64,000 nucleotides of DNA from NCBI GenBank assembly GCA_946894095.1, contig OX335646.2, positions 13,138,077 to 13,202,076 on the forward strand. Direction: 5' to 3'. This document shows, piece by piece, positions 53,520-64,000 of this stretch. Each line of letters opens with the position of its first letter. Position 1 is the stretch's first letter. Below the pieces are notes generated by a model, which did no database searches, had not been told where the DNA came from, and saw only the letters and a program-made list of their open reading frames with translations. The DNA comes from Incurvaria masculella (lineage: Eukaryota; Arthropoda; Insecta; Lepidoptera; Incurvariidae). The position numbers were made by a program, and so were the translations under genes.

Positions 53520-54475
53520 TATTTCTTATATTTAAGGTTCTAAGTTATCTTTATTTATTATAATTGAAATATTCACTGAGAGAGTAGAAAGGATTTTCTA
53601 ATAGGAATTCTTTAAGTGTATTTCTAAATACGTTAGTTGGATCTGCACTCTTTATTACATTCGGTAGCCTACTAAAATATGTTAATTGATTGGTAGATAG
53701 AACTTTGTTTCTTTATTTTGCTGTTTGCTTACGTTAGTTCAAGCTTATTTCTGTCTCTTAAGGAATAGTACAACTGGACGCCTTGTTTGGGCAGATTAGG
53801 GAGATTTATAAAAGTATTAGTGCTCACAGTAAAGATATATAAGTTAATCACAGTACATATTTCAATTCTCTAAACAGTGGTCTACAGGTCGTATCCCATT
53901 TGGAGCCATTGATGATTCTAATGGCCTTTTTCTGTAATTTCAATACTTTTGCTACACCCGAGCTTGCTCCCCAGACTTCAAGGCCGTATCTATTACCGAT
54001 TCAATATTAGAAATATATACTAATTTTAGGGTTTTAATAGTAGATGTTTTCTTTAGCGATTTAAGGACGTAACATGCACTTGCTAATTTTTTTCAGAAAC
54101 ATTTTCCGTGTGGTATTTCCAATTAAGGTTACTGTCTACAACCACCCCAAAAAATATCATAGATCCGTTCTTTTTAATGGAAAATGAAATATATCTTCAT
54201 TTTTATTTAAATTAATATTTTTCTTTCCATAAGTTATATATTGACTTTTACTTTTGTTTAGTTTTAAATTATTACACTCAAACCAGTACGATAATTCATG
54301 TAGTGTTACTTTAAGGCTTTCGTGTAATTCCTGTAATGTTTTTCCCCAGGATGTACAGCTGGTATCATAAACATCACATTTAGTTAAATTACTGGGAAGA
54401 TCATTAATAAAAATTAAAAATAATAGCGGGCCAAGAACGGATCTTTGAGGGACAATGTTATGTTATTTTAGGCTA
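53520..54475 (-). pseudogene. Nested, decayed LINE RT fragment
   Basis: Minus-strand reading gives RSWPAIIFNFYLNDLP (motif B context), DVYDTSCTS where FADDTS is expected, YWFECNNLKLNKSKSQYI, then a VVVDSNLNWKYH motif E. Next come YGLEVWGASSGVAKVLKL and KKAIRIINGSKWDTTCRPLF. The mutated catalytic Asp pair and many frameshifts show an old, dead copy that inserted within the LARD-like interior or was present in its ancestor. Confidence 0.65.
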
Positions 54476-54479
54476 CGTC

Positions 54480-55438
54480 AAACAGCAAGTCCCCTTACTT
54501 CCACTAGATACATTTGTTTCGTCTTTCTTTTGTCAATTATACTTTATTATTGAGGTTGCTCCCAAATCACTGCACTCTTATTTATTCTATTGCATTGCAT
54601 TCAAAGGGATGGTGTTATATCATTATTTGTTTGTCCATATGAATAGAAAGGTATTTGTATTTTGACTCACAGCGAAGTTTCTTGTTGGTTCTTCTTTTCC
54701 ATGATGATCTAATGCACCTAATAGAGAAAATAAATGAATAAATGAATGTGCCATTGATGTCCTAACTATTCTCAATTCTCGTTAGTATATATTTCAGTTA
54801 TCAATATTCTTTAATCTATTACTGTGTAACGTCTCCATTATATTCATTTCGAAAATATTATTTACCGATTGTATACTGGTCATTTTATAGAATGAGTATG
54901 AAGAGCATAGACTATTTGCATAATATTTTTTTTATAAAGCATAGTACGAATTTCAATCTAAAAGTATTAGGGTTACAAATACGTTTCCACGTGGTTGTAT
55001 TTTGAGTAAACACTTCATTGGTTTAGTCTATAATGTGAATTAATGAAATATTATTAACTTCCTTAACCTCACTTCAAATAGCTGTTAAAACAGATATCGA
55101 TGATTATTTACGAATTATAATAAGATTAATTTCATAATTAGTTACTAGCTGTATAATAATTTACTTAACATAATATATCAGTCACTAAATTATGAACGTT
55201 CAGTTAAATTTCGTTTGAGATTTTTTTCATACAAGTAATCAGTCGTTAAATTAATAATTCGCGCTCATACTTTGAATACATGTTAGAAAGGGACACTCAT
55301 CAGTCAACATTAATTAGAAATTATTATTAACACATTTAAATTATTTTGAATTGAGGCGTTCGTTTGATGTTTAGATTTATTATTACCAAGCCAAACAGAG
55401 AGTCTTGTGGACTTCTGTCCGTCTTGGTACGGGGCGAT
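54480..55438. other. End of the LARD-like interior
   Basis: AT-rich with no coding frame. The last bases before the right LTR are GGTACGGGGCGAT, a weak purine-rich tract where a polypurine tract is expected. Confidence 0.45.
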
Positions 55439-58400
55439 TGTAATGGGACCAACCTATTCAAAATAAATATTAAATCATTTACAGCAGAAGAGACATACAT
55501 ACATTTCGAATACAAAACTAGTTTGTATCGAAATAAATACATCTTTAATACTTTTGATATTACCTCACTCAGTAAATAATAAAACATAATTTATTCTAAA
55601 GAATTTTATAAAAGTTATTAGAGATATTGAACTCCACATAAATAATAATGATTTGGTGATTATGGCGATAACGCTACATTAGTTGTTAATACATACATAG
55701 GTCAATATAAATGCTTTGTTTACGTCAACGCACCTGCGGATTTGCGTTGTTTGGTTATACCTATCGTTCATGCGACGACACGCAGCGAAAGCATTCGTGC
55801 CTCGGATGCCGCTTGCGCAGGACGACTACCAGTGCGTCCGCGCCGCCGCGCGCCATAGTTGTTTGTTTACTATCGCGAGTGTGAAACTGTAGCAGAATTA
55901 CGTGAGTCGATTATTACTCTTTATTATTTCTTTCTAAATCAAAGCACTATTTAATTGGAAGTTATTGAATTAAACCATTTATTTATGGTTTGGCCAAAGT
56001 TTAACATTGAAAGGAAGCATTTGTTTCGTTGGTTAAATGCTAACGGATATTATATTGTGACTATATTTAATTGGTTATAACAATAGACAAGGCATTATTA
56101 ACGTAACCTTAGATTTAAGACGTTGTGTATCGAGCATTCGGGAGACGTGAGTGGGTTTTTAGCTTGTTTTATTAATCTGGATTCGTTTCGAACTTTCATG
56201 AAGTAATTAGTTAAGACTAGAAACATGTGATCAACTGGATGATACTAGACGAAGCTTGTGAGAATTCATTAGCAGTTAGTTATCTTTTCAAATTCAAAAT
56301 CAACGTGGAGTCTAAATGCTTCCAGTATTCTTAATTAAGATAATCCCACCCAAAAAAGTCAACCAAACCTCATAGCTTTGAAATGTTGATTTATTAATGT
56401 TAGAATGGATTCAAAATAATAAAATTTGCTTCAAAGTTATATGTATACATTATTTTGATATTTGAAATTGTAAGATTGTGAGGTACGGTTGATGTAGTGT
56501 AGACGCTGACTGAAAGGTTCGGAAGTTATCTTGTTTTGGCATTCGGAGTAATTGAGGCAGAGATTAGTTAGATATAAGTAAATTTGCGATTGGAAGATGC
56601 ACATAACTTAAAATACATCATATCAGCCAATCCTTTTTGGAAGAAGGCGTAATGGTGTATACATGTTGGTGTTGGACAAGCTATTATCTTTGAAGGGTTC
56701 ACCAACTTGTGCGTCTACCATCCTAGGCCTGGCTGCACCTAAATAGGTACAGCACTAAGTTTTCATCCAGATAAATTTAACTTATTTTCACCTTAGACAT
56801 TCATAATGAATGTTTGTTTACACCTAATTGAATAGAAGAATAAACCATATTTACAGTTACTGACTGTTTCTGTTATAGGAAGCATATTGCTTTACATTTA
56901 CATAGATTTATGTTTTTGTAGCCTGCCTACAATACCCAAATGAATCGCATGAAACAAGATACAAAGAAACCAGATTATTTCTGATAGGATCAGTCTACCC
57001 ATGTGATGCCGATACACCGAATTATAAAAGGTAGTGCTGAAATAAGTTAAATTTACTATAGATCAGATTGTTTATTGTTTTACTTAATAATCATGTTGTG
57101 ATTAATCCGAGTTAGGTAGTTAAAAATAAGTAAATTTATGTGATGAATGATTAACCGTGAGCTAGATATAAGTAACCGTATATGTTTACGGATTTCTATG
57201 AGTTTAACGTGGCGAACTGTCGTTCAAGAAGGTTGTATGAATGTTGGACGAATTAAGGGGATTTTAGACTCGGAAAAATCACATCTAATACATTGTTGTT
57301 TTCTTGAGTTTTGGTTACATTTCGGTGCTACCTTATTTAAATTGCAATTGCCTTGATCTATTGTTGAAGTTTCCTATTCTCTTTAAAAACAGAATAACAA
57401 TATAAACAGGGGAGATCATATTTTGACTATCCTAGTGTCGATGAGGGTTTACATAAATACAAAGTATAACTTCCATTGTTTACAAATTATCATAAATGTT
57501 ATTAAGCCTACAAACACCGGGCCATACCGAAGTTGGTCAAACTTTAAATATATATGTGTACATCTTATGCGGTATGTATTCAGGGTTTTGGGAATAGAGC
57601 CGTTGTTGTAATACACAAGGTACAAACGGATGGGTTAGGTATATAATTCATCAACATTCGAGACCTAACTACAGGTCAGCTTAGTATTGAATGGTGCTTT
57701 GATTTTAGAGATGAGTAGGGGTGATATGAATACCATCTAAACTGAGAACCTCGTTCCAGAGCTAGTTGGAAATTAATATAAAATTACTATACCAAGATAA
57801 TGTTACTGTCATCGTTGAACGTTTTGACATATTTTTGCATTGGATGCGAATGTAAATGTTCTATTTCTATGAGTGGTTGTTTAAATGCCGTATCAACTTT
57901 AATATAATATAATAAATCTAGTAAAGACTAATCAATCTATTATCTTCTCTTACTGTGTACTGAGCCTTTAAAAGAGATTTAATGGGTTTTAAAATATATT
58001 GCCAAATGGGTTGCTGACACTGTGTATTGAGCCATGGAGCAAGCATTTGGTAAGGTTGTCTAATAAAGACTGATTGATCTATTATCATCTCTTACTGTGT
58101 ATTGAGCCTTTAAAAGAGTTTTAATGGGTTTTAAAATATATTGCCAAATGGTTTGCTGACACTGTGTATTGAGCCATGGAGCAAGCATTTGGTAAGGTGG
58201 TCTTATAAAGACTAATTCATCTATTATCTTCTCTTACTGTGTATTGAGCCTTTAAAAGAGATTTAATGGATTTTATTACTACATTGATTTGCTATTATTG
58301 CGCATTTAGCCCCTGATTAAAGTGTTTATGCAGCCTATTCTCCTTAATCTATTATGTTGGCTGAACTGATGTTAAAACACATTTTATGATCAGTATATAA

Positions 58401-59124
58401 GCTAACCATTCATATAAATATGCCGGAAATACTCATCATCAGTACGTATAATAACCTTCAATATGTCAATTTATCTATTGGTGAACTAAGGCGTTACAGG
58501 TCACCGCGATTCGAATAATTGACTTCCTATTACTCTGGGTTGTTTGTTGCACTCAAAATAGTCGTGGATAAATGTATTATCATTATTAAGAAATACTTAT
58601 AACTTTCTAATGTGGGCCCACAACTTCCAATTTTAAATAAATGATTGAACAATATCTAAAGTTTACGACATTGATCGGTTATATAAGAATTAGGACCCAT
58701 TCAATACGGTTTGAATCGATTACATATATCAGTGTCGGATATACGTGAGTGTCGATGGCCATTGAGAGGCTCTTTTAGAGTCTAAGGGATCCCTTAAGCG
58801 AGCATCCAAAATCACAAGCTTTGGAGTCCGACACTGTATATTCAGAATTCAATGAATCTGATAAGTGCACATGACGATTCATTGAAAGTAAATTTCATGA
58901 ACCAAATCTGACATGTACATCTTACAATGACATTGTCTATCGATAAAAGGTTTCCTAAAATAATTATGACCATGTGAAGTAAATAATAAACTCTATGAAA
59001 TATAATTTGACGATTTAGCTTGAATCTGAACGTCTACGGAAATGTAGGATCCTCAGATGATTACGTTGCCATTTATGTAAGAGTCCGGCCGGAAAAGTTT
59101 ATTGTAGGAGGTGGATTCATTACA
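55439..59124. repeat. Right LTR, 3,686 bp
   Basis: Identical to the left LTR at an offset of 8,312 bp, apart from A57122 where the left copy has G. Followed directly by GTAC. Confidence 0.85.
57923..58274. repeat. 142-bp tandem repeat in the right LTR
   Basis: Same 2.5-unit array as at 49611-49962, offset by 8,312 bp. Confidence 0.85.
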
Positions 59125-59550
59125 GTACCTGACATTTCATATATGTTCAACAATTATGAGTGCTACCTCTCTGACCTTTACGAAGTACTTTGTTACGCTG
59201 ATCGTGATTTTTAGGCCGCTTCCACTCCCTTCCGCTTTGGAAATCTATTTCGCCTATACCCTTCGTAATTCTCGTCACTATCTCATGTCTTTCTTCGGTT
59301 GCCGCTGCTCTGTAACCCGGCTATTGGAGAACTTGTTCATTCTATAACTGTCCTAAGGGAACGCATTTGTGTGCAACTGTGTTTTTATACTTTTTGGTAG
59401 TGTTTAGAAAAGTAACAATATTGAAGCGTTAATAAAACATTGATGAATGTCAAGACTTTTAAAAAATGGCTGCATAATTTCACATACTGTATATCAAGGG
59501 CTCATCAGCGCGAGCAATCCTATAAAATAACGTACAACCATGGTACACTT

Positions 59551-59703
59551 AGGGCCGAGTGCACGAACGTACAAAAAATCAAAATCAACGTCAAAGTATG
59601 ATCAAACACGTCACTTTGTGTGGACAGTATGGAAGGAACTCTATGCGGATCACTAAAAGTGACCTTTTTGAACATTGATTAACTCGGCCGTCTCTTCGTG
59701 CAA
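59551..59703 (+). mobile_element. ~155-bp MITE, copy 2
   Basis: GGCCGAGTGCACGAACGTAC at one end and AACTCGGCCGTCTCTTCGTG at the other form an inverted pair. The interior is the reverse of 32833-32993. Confidence 0.65.
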
Positions 59704-59984
59704 CCGAGGCTTAGCCAATGCTCACTCAGTGAACGAATCTGCTACCAGACAACCCGGGTTTGGCTTATGATGAAAGGTCGCTGCATGATTTACTGAACGC
59801 ACCCCTGGGAGAGCTCGCTGCGCCTCGCACGCATCCAAAGGATTGCTTGCGTGAGAGCGGAAAAACGATTGCTTTATTCACTGCGTGCGCCCAAACGGTA
59901 ATCTGTGATCGAAAAATGCGATCGCAAAAACGATACTAAGCGCCTAAGCGTCTGCGTGCTGCTAAAACATTTACCTACTCGCAG

Positions 59985-60058
59985 TCCTGACATGGAACCT
60001 AATTTATGGGGTTAATAGGTGAATAGGAGGCTTGGTATTAGCCGTCAATATCCAGTTC
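59985..60058 (+). repeat. SINE 3' end scrap
   Basis: GACATGGAACCTAATTTATG, GGTATTAGCCGTCAATATCC are diverged SINE tail landmarks. Confidence 0.5.
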
Positions 60059-60726
60059 CTTGCTTGTTACACTAAGATCGCGGCCCACCGTGAATGGTTC
60101 CGTACGTGAACTTTGGCGTGATCCAGACATAAAGGCGCTAAAACAGGCCTTCAATGTAGCCTTCAGATCCAGTAGGACAGGAATTGTAAAAAACGAAGGT
60201 CGATCTTTTTGGGATACGGGATACAATGGATTCAGCGAGGGATCAAAATTGACGACCCCAGTTGGCTGGATGTTGCCAATAATAATTTTTGATAATGTGA
60301 TAATAGGATGTTCCCAATTATCAGTCAACGTCGGTTATCAGATCCACCATGACGAAGATAGCCCAGCCCCTGTGAAAGTTCGAAAGTTCGTGGGCGTCGC
60401 CGGGGACTTCTAATGTGAGGCCCTGACGTAAGCCCTACACCGTTCTTAACATAAACAAAATAGAGCCATGTAACCTGAAATTATTTTTTTTAGGGGAACT
60501 CTATAAACCAAAATCAAATAAAATAAATGTTTGTGCGTGGAGGCTACGCGCGACAGGAGAGAATCTTCTTGCTCGTAATGTGCATATTAAGAGGATTATG
60601 AGGTGATCGAGTTCCATACTGCTCGTGTCTGTTTCATCAGTTTAATTAAGAAATGTTATCCTGATATTTTGCACATTAAATAAAGCAACTGCGAGCTACG
60701 TATGTACGTTTTGGTTTTTTCCCTTA

Positions 60727-60870
60727 ATGAGCACTGCTACATTGAACTGGATGGAAAACACGTACAATTTTTCATTGCCGCTTCAACCATAGTTTCATCC
60801 ATTGCAGTGGTACCAACCCGGGTGGGCTTGTAGGGAAAGGGGACCTACAGTTTGACATGGGTTCCGAAAC
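60727..60870 (-). mobile_element. SINE, 3'-deleted
   Basis: The reverse complement reads TGAAACTATGGTTGAAGCGG, CGTGTTTTCCATCCAGTTCA. The 3' tail is absent. Confidence 0.6.
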
Positions 60871-63158
60871 ATGGAAACAGCAGTAATAAAAGATTTTGGT
60901 TTTATTTTGAAATTACTATAAAACACTTATCCAGAAATTAAGTTAATTTAATATTAGCTATATTTGCTACGAACTTGAAGACATAATAACCGAACGGAAT
61001 ATTTTGCGCGAGAGCTCGTATAGGAATTATTTTCATTCATAGGCGCTCGTGAATCTAGCTCAAAAATAAAGTTGCGAGTTCCCGATTCTGTACATATTTT
61101 TAATTATTTAAGAGTCGGCTCGGCGCAGTGTTCACTGCGAAAAGCTTTTAGGATTTGCAGTGAGTTAAAATAAAATGGCAGCCAGGTAAAGTGCTAGTTT
61201 ATCCGGAAAGAAGAATTATCTCGCCACACGAGGACTAGAAGTTTTTTGCAGGCTTATTAGCATTAAGGAAAATGTGGTATCGCCACTAACGTACGCAACG
61301 TACGTATATTTCGCCTCAATGTATAATCCATGTTTCCGTGCACTAATTTTCCATTTTGTCGCATTAAGGGAATCAGAAAGAATCAGAATTATCCTCCACA
61401 TACGAACTAAGTTTACTAGTCATTTTAAAACCAATGATGCAATATGCTTAATATCAGAAAACCATTATATTTGCGAGCAGACACAAACATTAGTTTCTTT
61501 TCGTTCGTTAATTCAGTTATCTCTTAAATTTTTTGAATTTTGAAAAAAATATTCCATATCAAATGGCACCTAATATAATGTATTCATACACATTGTCCGT
61601 TCGCTATGGATATTTTTTTTTTTAAAAACGTCCATACATAGAATTATTTCGTGGTACCAAATATCAGGTCAATTAGAACAGGGGTTTTAAAATTATTTTT
61701 AAGCTTAGTTTATGTGGGAAGCATCATTTTCTGATATTTGCTGGTCCATGCCCTTTTAGTGAGTATTGATTTCCGCTAAATCGCACTGCACGACCATTTA
61801 ATTGTGCACTTAAATCACTGTTTATAAATATGAATGTCTATCGATAAACAAGATAATCAGATACTAATAAATTGTCCGTAAGCATTGCTGACAAGCTTTA
61901 TGAAGGTCAGGGCCGCAGCACCCCTAATCGAAGAGCTTGTATAAAATACATGCGATAATTGTGTGTGCTTTTCTTTTGTTTTTATTAGGACCCTTGCTAC
62001 GCCTAGTCACAAGAGGCAATGGAACAGATTTAAAAAATCCTACAGTAGGTATTACGAAACTGCACCGATGAATCGATTTAAGCGGTTACTTGCAATGTTG
62101 TTTCAATTAAGGTCCATCGATGGCCTCACACAATGTGACTCCATCGATGGACTTCATGAAATAGTCACTTGACCGTTATTTCTAAATTCACTCTTATTCT
62201 TTAAACTTCTTGCAAAAGTGAATTGTTGGGTAATTATTTTTCTTAATTTGATATCATATTATGCCATAAAAAAGGGGTTTATTCAAACTAAATAGATGTT
62301 TGATATTTGTATGGTTTTCACAATGTTTAAGATTATGCATACACTTATTTAACGCCTTACCTGCGTTGCGAACATTGACTGCAAAGATTGAACATTCAAA
62401 CATATTGCCATTGTCACCAAAATATGTATTTGGCATCAGACGCTGGAGCCAGTCCAAGGTTGACTGAAGTAATTACACAGTGATCAGAAAACCTGTCGAA
62501 CAACCTAAGGCAGGAAGTACAGTTTCAGAAACTGAATCGGATAGGCTAGATTTTTTATAAAAATCGGACAAATTATTTGAAAAAAAAAAAAGTATTTATC
62601 CATATTTTTTCTGTGCTGTATTCCGAATTCATTGTATCTATCGGAACGTGCTAGTATGTACTTACCTACTGTTATTGCGCAGATATTGTGTCTTTGTGGC
62701 CACATACTTTTTACGCAACGCCTTTAGGATTGGAAGTACTTTTTCCATGGCGTCAGTAGTATTTCAAGAAAAGAGCGACTGTGAGCGATGCGTTACTAGA
62801 AGTGCCCCTGAAAGTTTTTTTTTTATAATTTGTCTACACAAATTTTTTAGTTAAAAAAAACCTTAATTTTCGACCGTATCTTTTGGGACTTTTTCCAAAA
62901 AATGTTAAACTTTTCAAAAACAAAAAGAGAATCGAAAAAATAAAAAAATCGTTTCATGAGATTAGCTTTGTACATCTACTAATATTATAACTTTTAAAGT
63001 TTGTATGTTTGGATGTTTCTTTCTCAATAAATTAAAAACGGGTCTTTGCGTCCTTTGCGTCCATTGACTAGATGCACTTCGATGCATCGAGCCTTAGGAG
63101 CCAAGCAGGTACTGAGCTGAACCATCCCACAGATACCAAAAGATAAGGAGCCTTATCA
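60871..63158. other. Intergenic, no gene seen
   Basis: About 2.3 kb of AT-rich DNA. Open frames are short and lack features. No repeat family recognised. Confidence 0.45.
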
Positions 63159-63281
63159 GGGCGTGTATTCTTGGCATTCAGTCATTGCGGATTCAGTAGA
63201 GTTAACCGTAATGTCAAAGTAAATTCTTCTTCTGTTAACTCTACTGAATCCGCAATGACTGAATGCCAAGAATACACGTCC
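63159..63281. repeat. Near-perfect hairpin, 48-bp arms and 27-nt loop
   Basis: Left arm 63159-63206 and right arm 63234-63281 are reverse complements apart from one position that would form a G-U pair in RNA. The arm contains ATTCTTGGCATTCAGTCATT and ends GTTAAC at the loop. The arms are too perfect and long for a usual microRNA precursor. It could be an inverted-duplication hairpin, a foldback element or, less likely, an assembly fold-over. Confidence 0.85.
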
Positions 63282-64000
63282 TGCACCTTATAGATCCGCA
63301 GTTTTTAGTCTGGCGTGGAATGGCGTACAATTTAATAGTTTATCAACCTGTACTATAAAGTGAAATAGCTTTGGCTGAACAAAATAGTTTTAAATCCTAG
63401 TCGAAGATTGTATAGCATTGGTATAGTTATGTGTCATGCGGATTACTTTCTCTTTGAGTACTTCCAATTCCCAGTTTCTCATATCTATACGGAAACACCC
63501 TGTATATTTCCAGACAAGCCATAAAGAAGAGGACGCTGTCGTTATCGTCCACTCTTAATTATCTCCACCGAAAAAAGGCGCCGCATTGCTGAGGTTGCAT
63601 TGTCATTACCACGAAGTTGAATAAAAACATAAAATTACAAAGTCAATGAGCCAAGCCCGCCTCCGCTGGCTCTGCCGTGCCTCTGCCGCCGCGCCGCCGC
63701 CGTCGCCGCCGACTGCAATCGCTGTAAATGCCCGGATGAAGTGGTTGAGCCGACCCGGGGGCGTGCTGAAGTCGCTAACGTGCGTGGTCACGCCACAGCC
63801 GGTTTCCAACATTTTACTTCGTACGGAAACACATTTTACTATAATGTTGACTAATTTTTGCTCATTTTAATAATATGAAAGGTGATCAAACATTGTAATA
63901 GCAATGATTTGTTGCCTGGTACTAGCCAAATCGCAAAGTTAGACGAGGCACCCCAAGTAAACTAACTAAGTCTGACGATTATAAGTGTCATCCTTACAAT
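63282..64000. other. Intergenic with a GC-rich patch
   Basis: The part 63646-63812 is GC-rich and open on both strands, with CCG-repeat-derived Ala/Pro or Gly/Ala runs. I do not recognise either translation and do not call a gene. The rest is AT-rich. Confidence 0.4.

Larger units (their letters stand above)
47127..59124. mobile_element. LARD-like non-autonomous LTR retrotransposon with 3.7-kb LTRs
   Basis: Two direct repeats of exactly 3,686 bp (47127-50812 and 55439-59124) begin TGTAATG and end CATTACA, a 7-bp terminal inverted repeat of retroviral type. GTAC flanks both outer ends (47123-47126 and 59125-59128). I found one difference between the copies (G at 48810, A at 57122). The 4.6-kb interior has no gag, protease, RT, RNase H or integrase frame of its own; the RT scraps in it belong to a nested LINE. 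I could not identify a tRNA primer site (the interior begins ATTTGTTACCAAAGTGACC). Such long-LTR, non-coding-interior elements are known in plants as LARDs and would need proteins from an autonomous partner. The 4-bp duplication fits Gypsy-type integrases. Which way it is transcribed is not proved. Confidence 0.85.

Noticed and set aside
47127..59124. The 3.7-kb repeat as a haplotype or assembly duplication
   Set aside because: The ends are TGTAATG/CATTACA with a matching GTAC on the outer flanks and unrelated inner sequence, which fits integration and not a collapsed or duplicated haplotig. Long reads would still settle it.
60060..60413. 117-aa plus-strand frame and overlapping 96-aa minus-strand frame
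   Set aside because: Neither shows domains, splice context or family motifs; it starts inside a SINE scrap. It may be unknown TE debris but gives nothing to name.
63646..63870. GC-rich open frames on both strands near the right end
   Set aside because: The reading is dominated by CCG-derived runs, and both strands are open because of composition. No homology recognised.

Overview
The window looks like nuclear DNA of a lepidopteran insect, probably a moth. It has two host genes with ordinary GT-AG introns, AT-rich intergenic DNA, and a dense layer of transposable elements. Many of these belong to families I associate with Lepidoptera: a 5S rRNA-headed SINE and its tRNA-headed relative, the repeat beginning GTGCGAGTCGGACTCG with a (GACG)n tail, and Jockey, CR1, RTE and I-type LINEs. 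All names come from reading the sequence; no database search was possible.

Layout. 1-8100 is a field of decayed LINE, SINE and MITE fragments, including a mariner 3' end joined to a retroelement tail inside a 20-bp target duplication (3950-4280). 8107-10953 is a 5'-truncated Jockey insertion split by a 2.3-kb TA-flanked element with 25-bp terminal inverted repeats. 11145-18836 holds a Penelope-like remnant, MITEs, LINE scraps and a dead mariner pierced by two smaller DNA elements. 20034-26796 (minus strand) is a complete seven-exon Tap42/IGBP1 gene, the PP2A-associated alpha4 protein. 27278-32820 is a MITE that received a full-length, apparently intact I-type LINE. 37600-44507 (plus strand) is a gene for a type I membrane protein with about 22 extracellular leucine-rich repeats; its 3-kb intron is full of repeats.

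The most unusual object is 47127-59124. Two 3,686-bp direct repeats, differing at one base that I could find, begin TGTAATG and end CATTACA, and are flanked by the 4-bp duplication GTAC. They enclose 4.6 kb with no gag or pol. This is the architecture of a recently inserted non-autonomous LTR retrotransposon with very long LTRs (a LARD-like element). Its interior holds a tandem array that appears to be built from SINE bodies, and each LTR has a GC-rich core followed by splice-donor-like sites. 59125-64000 is mostly featureless apart from a MITE, SINE pieces and a 48-bp-arm hairpin at 63159-63281.

The two host genes have unrelated roles (cytosolic phosphatase regulation; cell-surface recognition) and do not form a unit. 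The rest of the window records successive nested transposition, with order readable at five places from interrupted frames, target duplications and interrupted repeats.
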